A stretch of DNA of 64,000 nt from UBA4644 sp034933145 (lineage in GTDB: Bacteria > Bacillota > Clostridia > Oscillospirales > Butyricicoccaceae): contig JAYFOA010000008.1 of the NCBI GenBank assembly GCA_034933145.1, forward strand, positions 58,430 through 122,429, written 5' to 3'. Under the pieces are notes generated by a model. The model worked only from the letters and a program-made list of their open reading frames with translations, ran no database searches and was not told the DNA's origin. This document shows, one piece after another, positions 53,349 through 61,306 of this stretch. How positions within the stretch are numbered: position 1 is the first letter of the stretch; the number at the start of each line of letters is the position of its first letter. A program made the translations under genes and the position numbers.

Positions 53349-54340
53349 ATGGTTTAAATGTTGCCGTCCTGGGCGCTACCGGTGCGGTAGGGCGGGAAAT
53401 GATTAAGGTTCTGGACGAGCGAGCCTTTCCCGTCCGACGGCTTTTACCGCTGGCGAGTCGTGCCGACGGGCGGGTGGTGCGCTTTCGCGGCGAAGATTTC
53501 CCCGTGCAGGCGGCAGAAGAGGCTTCTTTTGCAGGAATTGACTTGGTACTCGGTGCGGTGAGTGCCTCCCTCGCCCGCCGCTATGTTTCTGCGATCCGCG
53601 CCGGCGGCGCATTGTTTGTGGACAACAGCTCTGCCTTCCGGCTTGACCCAGCGGTTCCGCTGGTGGTGCCGGAGCTTAACCCGGAAGATGTCGGCCTGCA
53701 CAAGGGGCTGATCTCCAACCCCAACTGCTCCACCATTATCGCTCTAACGGCGATCGGTGCGCTGGCGCGCCTTTCCCCCATCGTAAGCCTGTCTGCCTGC
53801 ACTTATCAGGCGGTATCCGGCGCGGGCGAGCGGGGCCTTCAGGAACTGGAGCGAGAAATGCGCGGCGAAGAAGCAGGGGATGTTTTTCCCTGCGCCATCG
53901 TTGGCAATGTCATCCCCCATATAGGTACAATGCAGGAGAACGGCTACACAAATGAAGAAATGAAGTTCCAGAACGAGGGGCGGAAAATTCTTCACCTGCC
54001 AGCGCTGCGGGCAGGCTGCACCTGCGTCCGCGTCCCTGTAGTCCGGTGCCATTCCATTGCTGTCACCATCCGTACCAGCGACCCGATCTCCCCTGCAGAA
54101 GCATCTGCGGCGATTGCTGCCGCCCCCGGCTGCCTGCTGGCCTCCTTTGGCAGCCGCGATTACCCCACACCGTTGGACGCGCAGGGAAAAGACGCGGTCT
54201 ATGTAGGCCGAATACGCCGGGATCTCATTTTCGAAGACAGCCTTTCCCTCTGGTGCTGTGGCGACCAGCTACGCAAAGGTGCGGCGCTCAATGCCGTCCA
54301 GATCGCCGAACTGGCCTTTCACCTGCAAAAGAATCTTTAG
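53345..54340 (+). CDS. asd: Aspartate-semialdehyde dehydrogenase (copy 2)
   Basis: 331 residues with VLGATGAVGREM, VDNSSAFRLD, catalytic Cys128 in NPNCSTII and the terminal KGAALNAVQIAE. It is a clear paralogue of copy 1 at 678 (many segments shared) but differs through its length. Coupled to hom, it serves the homoserine branch. GAGGAGGAAAAGCA precedes the ATG, which overlaps the hom stop. Confidence 0.93.
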   Translation: MNGLNVAVLGATGAVGREMIKVLDERAFPVRRLLPLASRADGRVVRFRGEDFPVQAAEEASFAGIDLVLGAVSASLARRYVSAIRAGGALFVDNSSAFRLDPAVPLVVPELNPEDVGLHKGLISNPNCSTIIALTAIGALARLSPIVSLSACTYQAVSGAGERGLQELEREMRGEEAGDVFPCAIVGNVIPHIGTMQENGYTNEEMKFQNEGRKILHLPALRAGCTCVRVPVVRCHSIAVTIRTSDPISPAEASAAIAAAPGCLLASFGSRDYPTPLDAQGKDAVYVGRIRRDLIFEDSLSLWCCGDQLRKGAALNAVQIAELAFHLQKNL

Positions 54341-54348
54341 ATCCGCCC

Positions 54349-54377
54349 TTGACAAACAGGAAAAAGCCTGTTAAGAT
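54349..54377 (+). promoter_or_regulatory. Promoter of the metNIQ leader
   Basis: Perfect TTGACA (54349-54354), 17-base spacer, TAAGAT (54372-54377). It starts transcription just after asd2 and ~25 bases before the Met-rich leader ORF. Confidence 0.75.
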
Positions 54378-54408
54378 ATGTCACAATTCACGGAAAGGAA
54401 ACTGTTAT

Positions 54409-54525
54409 ATGAACCGTTTCTCCGCTTTCATGATGATGCCTGGCATGATGTGCATGATGCGCACCATGTCTGTTTCCATGTACATCCATGAAAGCGGCCG
54501 GCAGAGGCGCCCGTCCCTGACATAA
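54409..54525 (+). CDS. Met-rich leader peptide of the metNIQ attenuator
   Basis: A 38-codon ORF with ten Met codons, nine of them between codons 8 and 24 including the MMMPGMMCMM run. GGAAAGGAAAC lies before the ATG. Its last third contains GGCCGGC (54496-54502), which can pair with GCCGGTC of the terminator 5' arm. The ORF ends 26 bases before the terminator hairpin. The codon content matches the substrate of the downstream ABC importer, so it is interpreted as the sensing element of a transcription attenuator. It has no transmembrane or known domain. Confidence 0.75.
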   Translation: MNRFSAFMMMPGMMCMMRTMSVSMYIHESGRQRRPSLT

Positions 54526-54551
54526 AGGAACGTGGCACCGAATTGTTTATC

Positions 54552-54586
54552 AGACCCGCCGGTCGATTTGACCGGCGGGTCTTTTT
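54552..54586 (+). terminator. Attenuator terminator upstream of metNIQ
   Basis: AGACCCGCCGGTC (54552-54564), loop GATTT, GACCGGCGGGTCT (54570-54582), then a run of T residues (54582-54586): a perfect 13-bp intrinsic terminator between the leader ORF and metN. The alternative pairing of its 5' arm with 54496-54502 would act as antiterminator. Confidence 0.85.
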
Positions 54587-54607
54587 ATACGTTGGGAGGG
54601 AATGCGG

Positions 54608-54661
54608 ATGAAGGTAATCGTACTGCGAACAGGCGCCGTTCTCTGGACGGAGCGAATGTGA
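54608..54661 (+). CDS. Second short ORF before metN
   Basis: MKVIVLRTGAVLWTERM, with GGGAGGG 7 bases upstream and a Met codon next to the stop. It lies between the terminator and metN. Just after it CTGTCTC (54665-54671) and GAGACAG (54682-54688) form a hairpin overlapping the metN ribosome site AGGAGC (54687-54692), so its translation could affect metN initiation. Tentative. Confidence 0.35.
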   Translation: MKVIVLRTGAVLWTERM

Positions 54662-54699
54662 AATCTGTCTCCATCAAATCTGAGACAGGAGCGCGTTTT

Positions 54700-55731
54700 A
54701 TGATCGAACTTCAGCATATTTCCAAAACCTTTTGCGCCGGCGGCCAGACAGTGGCCGCACTGCGCGATGTGTCACTGACTGTAAAACAAGGCGACATCTT
54801 CGGCGTCGTCGGTTTATCCGGCGCAGGGAAATCCACCCTGGTACGGTGCATAAACCTGCTGGAACGGCCAGACTCCGGCCACGTCCTGCTGGACGGTGAA
54901 GATCTGACCGCCATGAGCGAACAGGAACTGCGTCGGCGTCGGCAAAGCATCGGTATGATTTTTCAGCAATTTAACCTGATGCCATCCCGCCGGGTGCGGG
55001 ATAACATTGCCTACCCTCTGTCGGACAAAGCACGGACAAAAGAGCAAAAGCTGGCCCGCGTCCGCGAGTTGCTTGAGCTGGTAGAGCTCCGGGATAAAGC
55101 GCTTGCCTATCCTGCACAGCTCTCCGGCGGCCAGAAGCAGCGGGTAGCCATCGCCCGCGCCCTGGCCACCGAGCCGAAGGTTCTGCTGTGCGATGAGGCG
55201 ACCTCCGCACTGGATCCCAAAACGACCCTTTCCATCCTGGCACTGCTTAAACGAGTTAACCGGGAGCTTGGCGTCACAATCGTACTTATTACCCATGAGA
55301 TGGCCGTGGTCAAAGCGGTCTGCACACAGGTGGCCGTATTGGAAGATGGGGCGGTGGCCGAAACCGGCAGCACCCTGTCCCTGTTTTCCTCACCGAAGAC
55401 AGAGGCCGGACGTCGGCTGACGGACAGCGCCTATGGCAGTGATCGGCTGCGGGCGCTGTGCGAAAGCGGTTGGCCGATCCTCCGGCAATCGGAGGATCGG
55501 CGGCTCGCCCTGCTGCGTTATCCGGCCGAAAGTGCCGACGAGGCGCTGATTTCTTATATTTCCAGGATCTTTGAGGTTGACTGCAACATCCTGTTTGGCA
55601 ACATGGAGCTGATCCGCGGCAACGCGCTGGGATCTCTGGGGCTGGTATTTACCGGCACGCCGGACCGCATTGACGGAGCGATCGACTACCTGCGTCGGAA
55701 GGGTGTCAGCGTGGAGGTGGCTACACAATGA
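54700..55731 (+). CDS. metN: Methionine ABC importer ATP-binding protein MetN
   Basis: 343 residues. Walker A VGLSGAGKST, Q-loop FQQFNLMPSR, signature LSGGQKQRVA, Walker B VLLCDEATSALD, H-loop THEM; C-terminal NIL domain (~270-343) that binds methionine and inhibits transport. ATG at 54700 follows ACAGGAGCGCGTTTT. Overlaps metI by 4 bases. Confidence 0.94.
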   Translation: MIELQHISKTFCAGGQTVAALRDVSLTVKQGDIFGVVGLSGAGKSTLVRCINLLERPDSGHVLLDGEDLTAMSEQELRRRRQSIGMIFQQFNLMPSRRVRDNIAYPLSDKARTKEQKLARVRELLELVELRDKALAYPAQLSGGQKQRVAIARALATEPKVLLCDEATSALDPKTTLSILALLKRVNRELGVTIVLITHEMAVVKAVCTQVAVLEDGAVAETGSTLSLFSSPKTEAGRRLTDSAYGSDRLRALCESGWPILRQSEDRRLALLRYPAESADEALISYISRIFEVDCNILFGNMELIRGNALGSLGLVFTGTPDRIDGAIDYLRRKGVSVEVATQ

Positions 55732-56408
55732 GCGAATGGTTTTTTCATCTGTTTCCCAACATGGCGGATAAAATGCCGGAGCTGTGGGAGGCAACGATCC
55801 AGACGCTTCAGATGGTCTTCCTGTCCGGCGCGATCGCTTTTGCGCTGGGCCTGGTGCTGGGCGTTCTGCTCATCGTGACCCGGGAGGGCGGTGTCATGGC
55901 ATGCCACCCCCTGTGGTGGTCGCTCGACAAGCTGGTTAATCTGCTGCGCAGCATCCCCTTCATCATCCTGCTGGCGGCCCTCATTCCCCTGACCCGCGCC
56001 ATGGTCGGCACGGCCATCGGCGTTCGCGGAGCAATTATCCCGCTGGTATTCGGCACGGTTCCGTTCTTTTCCCGGCAGGTGGAGGCTGCGCTGGCCCAGA
56101 TCGACTGGGGCCTGATTGAGGCCGCCCAGAGCATGGGGGACAGCCCGCAGCGCATCATCTTCCGAGTCTACCTGCGGGAGGGCGTACCTGCCTTGGCCCG
56201 TGCCGCTACCATCACGTTTGTCAGCCTGATCGGTTTATCCGCCATGGCCGGCAGCATCGGTGCCGGCGGTCTGGGTGATTTTGCCATCCGCTGGGGCTAC
56301 CAACGGAATCAGACAGATGTAACCTATCTCACCCTGATCGTTATTCTGGCTTTGGTCTTTGTAGCTCAGGCCCTTGGCGATTATGTGGTAAAAAAGACGA
56401 CCCACTGA
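55728..56408 (+). CDS. metI: Methionine ABC importer permease MetI
   Basis: 226 residues, five membrane segments, with the permease coupling motif EAAQSMGDSPQRIIFRVYLREGVP. It follows the MetI pattern (PNMADKMPELWEATIQTLQM at the start). Partner of MetN and MetQ. Confidence 0.94.
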   Translation: MSEWFFHLFPNMADKMPELWEATIQTLQMVFLSGAIAFALGLVLGVLLIVTREGGVMACHPLWWSLDKLVNLLRSIPFIILLAALIPLTRAMVGTAIGVRGAIIPLVFGTVPFFSRQVEAALAQIDWGLIEAAQSMGDSPQRIIFRVYLREGVPALARAATITFVSLIGLSAMAGSIGAGGLGDFAIRWGYQRNQTDVTYLTLIVILALVFVAQALGDYVVKKTTH

Positions 56409-56429
56409 ATAAATAAGGAGATTTGACAT

Positions 56430-57236
56430 ATGAAAAAGTTTTTAGGCATCCTTCTTGCCTTCACCTCTCTGCTTACGCTGTCCGCCTGTGCTGCCAAGGA
56501 CTCGGAAAAGAAGACTGTTAAGCTGGGCGTTGTGGGAGAAAACAATGAGCAATGGCAGCCGGTGATCGACGCCCTGGCTGACGAGGACGTCACGTTGGAA
56601 ATTGTGACCTTTGCAGACTATAATATGCCCAATCAGGCGCTGGCCGACGGCGAGATTGATCTCAATGCCTTCCAGCACTATGCCTTTTTGAACAACCAGA
56701 TCAAGGAAAAAGGCTATGATCTGACCGCCATCGGGGAAACGATCATTGCACCCCTCGGAATTTACAGCCAGAAAATTACCGACGTATCCCAGTTTACGGA
56801 GGGTGACAAGATAGCTATCCCCAATGACGCTACCAACGGCGGCCGTTCGCTTAAACTGCTGGAAAGTGCCGGACTGATCACCGTGGATCCCGATGCCGGC
56901 TACACGCCCACGGTCAAGGATATCACAGATAATCCGCTGTCACTGGATATTATTGAGGTGGACGCGGCCAACACTGCCAGCCTCCTGCCAGATGTAACAG
57001 CCTCGATCATCAACGGAGGAAATGCCGTCGATAACGGCTTAATTCCCAGCGATGACGCCATCTACCTGGAGTCGGTAGATAAAGACAGCGACAACCCGTA
57101 TATCAATATCATCGTCGCGCGAACCGAAGACAAAGACGACGAACTGCTCAACCACATCGTTGATCTGTATCATACCGATAAGGTAAAACAGGTCATCGCT
57201 GAGCAGTACAAGGGCAGCTATCTCCCCGTCTGGTAA
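56430..57236 (+). CDS. metQ: Methionine-binding lipoprotein MetQ
   Basis: 268 residues. Lipoprotein signal peptide with lipobox LSAC (Cys ~20); KLGVVGENNEQWQPV and the typical NlpA/MetQ segments (NQALADGEIDLNAFQHYAFL, DKIAIPNDATNGGRSL) follow. Captures L- or D-methionine outside the membrane. AAATAAGGAG precedes the ATG. Confidence 0.94.
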   Translation: MKKFLGILLAFTSLLTLSACAAKDSEKKTVKLGVVGENNEQWQPVIDALADEDVTLEIVTFADYNMPNQALADGEIDLNAFQHYAFLNNQIKEKGYDLTAIGETIIAPLGIYSQKITDVSQFTEGDKIAIPNDATNGGRSLKLLESAGLITVDPDAGYTPTVKDITDNPLSLDIIEVDAANTASLLPDVTASIINGGNAVDNGLIPSDDAIYLESVDKDSDNPYINIIVARTEDKDDELLNHIVDLYHTDKVKQVIAEQYKGSYLPVW

Positions 57237-57244
57237 ATAGCTGA

Positions 57245-57279
57245 AAAGACCGCTGTCAAAGTTATTGACAGCGGTCTTT
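57245..57279 (+). terminator. Terminator of metNIQ
   Basis: AAAGACCGCTGTCAA and TTGACAGCGGTCTTT form a perfect 15-bp stem with a five-base loop. Confidence 0.85.
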
Positions 57280-57294
57280 GCTATTGATACCCAA

Positions 57295-58182
57295 TTATTC
57301 CGTCCGGGTTCCTCCCCAGAAGAAGAGGGCTACCGTCCCCGGCCCTGTATGACTGCCGATCGTGGTACCGACGTAATTGATTTCCACCTTTCCCTGCAGC
57401 TTGGGAAACCTTCTTTCCACCAGGTCGGCGACCGCACGGGCGTCCTCATAACAGGCGGATTGTGAAATATAGCATTTTCCATCATAGGCCAGACCGCCGC
57501 GGGCATTCTTTTCCATGCGGTCAACAATCTCGGCGATCACCTTGGGCTTGGAGCGGATTTTTGCCCGCGGGACCAGATGTCCAACGTCGTCCATGTTCAG
57601 CAGCGGGCAGATACCCAGCAGCGTCCCAATCGCGCCGGCGGTTTTGGAGATACGGCCGCCTCGAATGTAAAAGGTCAGATCGGTGGAGAAAAACCAGTGA
57701 TGAACTTCCAGTTTATGCGTTTCGGCCCACTCGTGAAGCGTGTCGATGTCCATGCCGCCATCCCGCAGATCGGCCAGCTTGTCCATCAGCAGACCATATC
57801 CGGAGGACGCACCCAGGGAGTCGACGATATAGATCTTCCGCTCCGGATATTTTTCCAGCAGCGTCTCACGGGCGGAAAGGGCCGACTGAACACTTCCGGA
57901 AAGGCCGGAGGACAGGCTGACATGCAGGATATCCTTTCCTTCCTCCAAAAAAGCAGTAAAATAATTGATGAATTCTGCCACGTTGACCTGTGAGGTGCGG
58001 GTCATAGCTCCCTCGGTCATCTTGCGGTAAAACTCCTCGAACGGGACGGACTTTCCCAGATCATCAGCGTATTCCTTTCCATCCAATTCATAATGAAAAC
58101 AAATATAGCGGATGTCCCGGGCACGGAAATGTTCTTCCGTCAGGTCGGCGGTGGAGCAGCAGCTCAAAACATACTCGCTCAT
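57295..58182 (-). CDS. DegV family fatty-acid-binding protein (copy 1)
   Basis: 295 residues. DegV signatures: FYRKMTEGAMTRTSQVNVAEF, SLSSGLSGSVQSA, FYIRGGRISK and the terminal TTIGSHTGPGTVALFF. DegV/FakB proteins bind a fatty acid for phosphorylation by FakA; no fakA is in the window. ATG at 58182 with AAAGGAACGCTGTC upstream. The N-terminal CSTADL replaces the usual DS(T/S)xDL start. Confidence 0.9.
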   Translation of the reverse strand: MSEYVLSCCSTADLTEEHFRARDIRYICFHYELDGKEYADDLGKSVPFEEFYRKMTEGAMTRTSQVNVAEFINYFTAFLEEGKDILHVSLSSGLSGSVQSALSARETLLEKYPERKIYIVDSLGASSGYGLLMDKLADLRDGGMDIDTLHEWAETHKLEVHHWFFSTDLTFYIRGGRISKTAGAIGTLLGICPLLNMDDVGHLVPRAKIRSKPKVIAEIVDRMEKNARGGLAYDGKCYISQSACYEDARAVADLVERRFPKLQGKVEINYVGTTIGSHTGPGTVALFFWGGTRTE

Positions 58183-58212
58183 GACAGCGTTCCTTTCTTT
58201 CAACAGAGGGGA

Positions 58213-58230
58213 TTATTAATTGATTAATAA
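58213..58230. promoter_or_regulatory. 18-bp palindrome upstream of the first degV gene
   Basis: TTATTAAT-TG-ATTAATAA lies 31 bases before the gene, downstream of a probable promoter on the minus strand (TTTGAA at 58277-58272, 16 bases, TATAAA at 58255-58250). Candidate operator; the binding protein is unknown. Confidence 0.4.
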
Positions 58231-58583
58231 AAATCCGGCAGCAAAAATGTTTATAATATCATACCACTGAATTCAAATTAACGCAATGGGTTGTATAAGA
58301 CGCACGGGATGACTTTATCCGCTAAAAACCAAACTGGACTTATCCCATACCCCGTGCTATACTGTCAATAAAGTTTCAAATATTGGCAAATCTTACACAG
58401 TTTTCATTGCTGCCATTTTGCAAAATTACAGAGGGCTTTGCCCTGCCAACAGTACGCATTTGTGGCCATCCGCGTAAAGTGCCGCAATTTTCCCCGAATC
58501 TACTCCCCCGGCGAATACCGATTTTCCCGCGTTTTCTCCGGCACGATCCGCGGCGCATGTCGCACCGACAAGGAGATGCTGTA

Positions 58584-60338
58584 ATGCGAGACAAACCGAA
58601 TTTTTTCTCCGGTCAGCCTTCTGCTGCCAAGGTTGGACAGCTTTGTCAAACAGTCAAGACCATTTATCTCCGATCCGCCATTTTGAACCTGACGCAGGGC
58701 ACTTACCACTTGATGCGTCGGGAAGGCGGGTCGTTTGTGGGTGCCCCAGCTGAAGGATGCCACGATGAGCTGCTGGCCTCTATTTTCAGCCTGACCCACC
58801 CGGAAGATCGGGACGATTTATCCCGGTTTCTTTCGCGTGAGCATCTGCTCCAGGTGCTTACAGCAGGGCAGACTGAACTTCAGCTTGAATATCGCCAGAC
58901 GCTCGGCGGCGACTACCGATGGGTCGAAATCTGTATCCTTCGGCTGGACGACCCGGCTGAAAAGGATGTTCTTGCGGCGCTGCTGCTCCATGATATCAAT
59001 GAGCTGCAGCAGACCGAAAAACAGCTGCGCATAGCGCTGGATGCCGCCAGCGGAGAGCTGGAAAAAAAGTGCTATTATCAGGATTTGATTAATACCGTTG
59101 TTCCGGTAGAAACGCTTTTGTCTCCGCTTGCAGGCGAATCCCTGTCCTATATCGGCGGCGGGCTTCTGCACCAATTTGGCTATACGCTGGACGAATTCAG
59201 CGAATTTCATCGCAACGGACTGCGCGGGCTGGTGCATCCGGATGACCTGCCGAAAGCTCAGGCCCTTGGCTGTGCCGCCGCCGCCGAACGGAGTCCCGCA
59301 TATGAGCAGGAATTTCGCATTCTGCGAAAGGACGGCGGAGTCGCCTGGATCCTGGAAAAATCCCGGCTGACACAGGATGCGGATGGTGCGCCCGCCTATC
59401 TGAGCGTTTATATCGACATTACTGAACGTAAAACAGCGGAAGAAGCGCTCCGTATCCGCGAAGAAGAGATTCGTGTTGCCATGTCCCGCATGGGGCGGCT
59501 GTACTGCCGATATGACGTCGCCGCGCAGACACTGGTTCTTCCCCCACAGTATGCCACGCTGTATCAACTTCCCGAGACGGTAACCTGTTTTCCTCCAGAA
59601 GTTCTTTTGTCTGCCCCGCTCCGGTTCTACGCCGCTTTGTGCCGCCGAATTCTTCAAGGCGAGCAAACCGGTTTTCTGGTCGCACATATGGAATGTCCGT
59701 CCGGGAATCAGCGATGGGAAAAGATGGAATTCGTAACCATCCGTGACGACGACGGAAACCCTGTCCGGGCAATCATATCCGTCGAAGATGTCACCGCGGA
59801 AAAGACCAGCATGTTAGAGATGCTTCGCCGCGCCCGCAGTGACGGTATGACCGGCCTTCTCAATAAGACGGCAGCCGAAGAGCTGGCCGCCCAGTGGCTA
59901 TCCCGGAACGCGGGAGTTTCCTGTGCCATGCTGGTGGTCGATCTAGATAACCTCAAGTCCATCAACGATACCTTGGGCCACATACAGGGCGACCGAGCGC
60001 TCAGACTCCTCTCCGAGACGCTGCGCAAACATTTCCGCAGTACCGACCTGATCGGCCGTGTTGGCGGGGATGAATTTATGGTGTTTCTCCCGGGATTGAG
60101 CAATGCACCTCGCCTGCACAATTCGCTCGCCGCATTGGTGCACCGGCTGAGTACTCTGCGCATCGGAGAGCAAAACAACCATCCTTTCCGCGCCAGCATC
60201 GGTGCGGTACTCGGCACCGGGGGCACCGATAGTTACAACGACCTTTTCAAACGTGCGGACTCTGCTCTTTATCGTGTTAAGCGCAACGGAAAAAACAGCT
60301 ATGCACTGTACGAACCAAAAGTACGGCTTAAAAACTGA
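58584..60338 (+). CDS. PAS-PAS-GGDEF signalling protein (diguanylate cyclase)
   Basis: 584 residues, no membrane segment. PAS-type regions near ~45-150 (LGGDYRWVEICILRLDDP), ~175-295 (GLVHPDDLPKAQ, ILRKDGGVAWILEKS, YIDITERKTAEE) and ~295-410; a GGDEF domain from ~420 with DGMTGLLNKTAAEEL, VVDLDNLKSINDTLGH and VGGDEFMVF (~493). All catalytic residues are present, so synthesis of c-di-GMP is expected. AAGGAGATGCTGTA sets the start at 58584; upstream 58204-58583 contains a possible promoter (TGGACT, 17 bases, TATACT) and no gene. No c-di-GMP riboswitch was recognised. Confidence 0.88.
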   Translation: MRDKPNFFSGQPSAAKVGQLCQTVKTIYLRSAILNLTQGTYHLMRREGGSFVGAPAEGCHDELLASIFSLTHPEDRDDLSRFLSREHLLQVLTAGQTELQLEYRQTLGGDYRWVEICILRLDDPAEKDVLAALLLHDINELQQTEKQLRIALDAASGELEKKCYYQDLINTVVPVETLLSPLAGESLSYIGGGLLHQFGYTLDEFSEFHRNGLRGLVHPDDLPKAQALGCAAAAERSPAYEQEFRILRKDGGVAWILEKSRLTQDADGAPAYLSVYIDITERKTAEEALRIREEEIRVAMSRMGRLYCRYDVAAQTLVLPPQYATLYQLPETVTCFPPEVLLSAPLRFYAALCRRILQGEQTGFLVAHMECPSGNQRWEKMEFVTIRDDDGNPVRAIISVEDVTAEKTSMLEMLRRARSDGMTGLLNKTAAEELAAQWLSRNAGVSCAMLVVDLDNLKSINDTLGHIQGDRALRLLSETLRKHFRSTDLIGRVGGDEFMVFLPGLSNAPRLHNSLAALVHRLSTLRIGEQNNHPFRASIGAVLGTGGTDSYNDLFKRADSALYRVKRNGKNSYALYEPKVRLKN

Positions 60339-60374
60339 TACTCCGATGGGATTGATCCCCGGGAAGGAGCCGCT

Positions 60375-60878
60375 ATGCGATTATTTATTGCTATTCTGTT
60401 TTCACCCGATATCAAATCGTCGCTGCTGCGAGCTGTCTCCGATCTTCGGATGCAATCGGAAACAGGCGTCTTCTCCCGTCCTGAAAACCTTCATCTGACG
60501 CTGGCCTTTCTCGGAGAAATCCATGATGCCGCAGCGGCTCTTCAGGCGATGGAGGCTGCCGGCGGTACTCCGTTTTCGCTGGCCACGGAAGGCTGCGGAC
60601 GATTTGGGGAGCTTTGGTGGGCGGGGGTGCGGGAAAACCCCGCGCTTTCGGCGCTGGCACGCCGGCTCCGCCGGGAGTTGGATGTGCGGCAGGTACCTTA
60701 TGACCATAAGCCTTTCCACCCGCATATTACACTGGCTCGACAGATCGCTTCAGCCTCGCCCATCCGTCTGTCCATTCCGGAAAGAAACATGACGGTCTCC
60801 CACCTATCGCTGATGAAATCCGAGCGACTTCAGGGACGGCTGACCTATACTGAAATCGGCGGCTGTAATCTGCACTAA
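60375..60878 (+). CDS. thpR: RNA 2',3'-cyclic phosphodiesterase (2H family)
   Basis: 167 residues, two HxTx motifs: HLTLAFLG (~41) and HPHITLARQI (~115). Hydrolyses 2',3'-cyclic phosphates on RNA; older name 2'-5' RNA ligase. Start ATG with GGGAAGGAGCCGCT. Confidence 0.92.
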   Translation: MRLFIAILFSPDIKSSLLRAVSDLRMQSETGVFSRPENLHLTLAFLGEIHDAAAALQAMEAAGGTPFSLATEGCGRFGELWWAGVRENPALSALARRLRRELDVRQVPYDHKPFHPHITLARQIASASPIRLSIPERNMTVSHLSLMKSERLQGRLTYTEIGGCNLH

Positions 60879-60884
60879 AATGGC

Positions 60885-60930
60885 ATGGCCTCTGCGTATG
60901 TTCAGCAAACTGAACATACGCAGAGGCCAT
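60885..60930 (+). terminator. Long perfect inverted repeat after thpR
   Basis: ATGGCCTCTGCGTATGTTCAG, loop CAAA, and its exact complement: a 21-bp stem with no mismatch, followed by GTTTGTG. It starts 7 bases after the stop codon. A terminator function is likely though the T-tract is short. Confidence 0.65.
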
Positions 60931-60960
60931 GTTTGTGCCGGATTTTGTCGTTTCTCCCCA

Positions 60961-60990
60961 TTGACGGCCTGCCCGGTCCGCCCCTATAAT
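60961..60990 (+). promoter_or_regulatory. Promoter of the T-box transcript
   Basis: TTGACG (60961-60966), 18-base spacer, TATAAT (60985-60990). Confidence 0.7.
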
Positions 60991-60996
60991 AGATTT

Positions 60997-61275
60997 AACG
61001 CAAAGACGGAGAGAAAGAGATTCCATTCCCCGATGTCAGAGAATCCGCGGTCGGTGTGAGCGGATACGGGCGGGATCTGAAAATACACTCCCGAGCGGGC
61101 TTCCTGAACCAAAGTAGGGAGGCACGGGCGCTCCCGATACAGGGCTATGGGTTCGCTGACCCAGAAGAGCGGCGGCGCGGTTTGGGCGTCGCAACCGGGG
61201 TGGTACCGCGGAAGCTGAGCTTTCGTCCCTGGGCAGAAAATTCCTGCCCTGAGGAACGAAGGCTTTTTTTGTTGC
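60997..61275 (+). ncRNA. T-box riboswitch, tyrosine-specific
   Basis: The T-box core GGGTGGTACCGCGG lies at 61198-61211. Stem I carries the conserved GGTGTGAGC loop (61053-61061) and the specifier loop CTGAAAATACAC, with TAC (Tyr) at 61084-61086 followed by A. The antiterminator bulge is TGGT (61201-61204), which pairs with an ACCA end, matching the A73 discriminator of tRNA-Tyr. A terminator (61218-61264) with a seven-T tail follows. Uncharged tRNA-Tyr is expected to switch the downstream gene on. Confidence 0.9.
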
Positions 61276-61306
61276 CTCGGGAGCATGCATGAGGAGGCAA
61301 TTTCCT

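Noticed and set aside
58204..58583. c-di-GMP riboswitch before the PAS-GGDEF gene
   Set aside because: No GEMM-like core (GCAAA..GGTAGG..GGGGTTACC) is visible.
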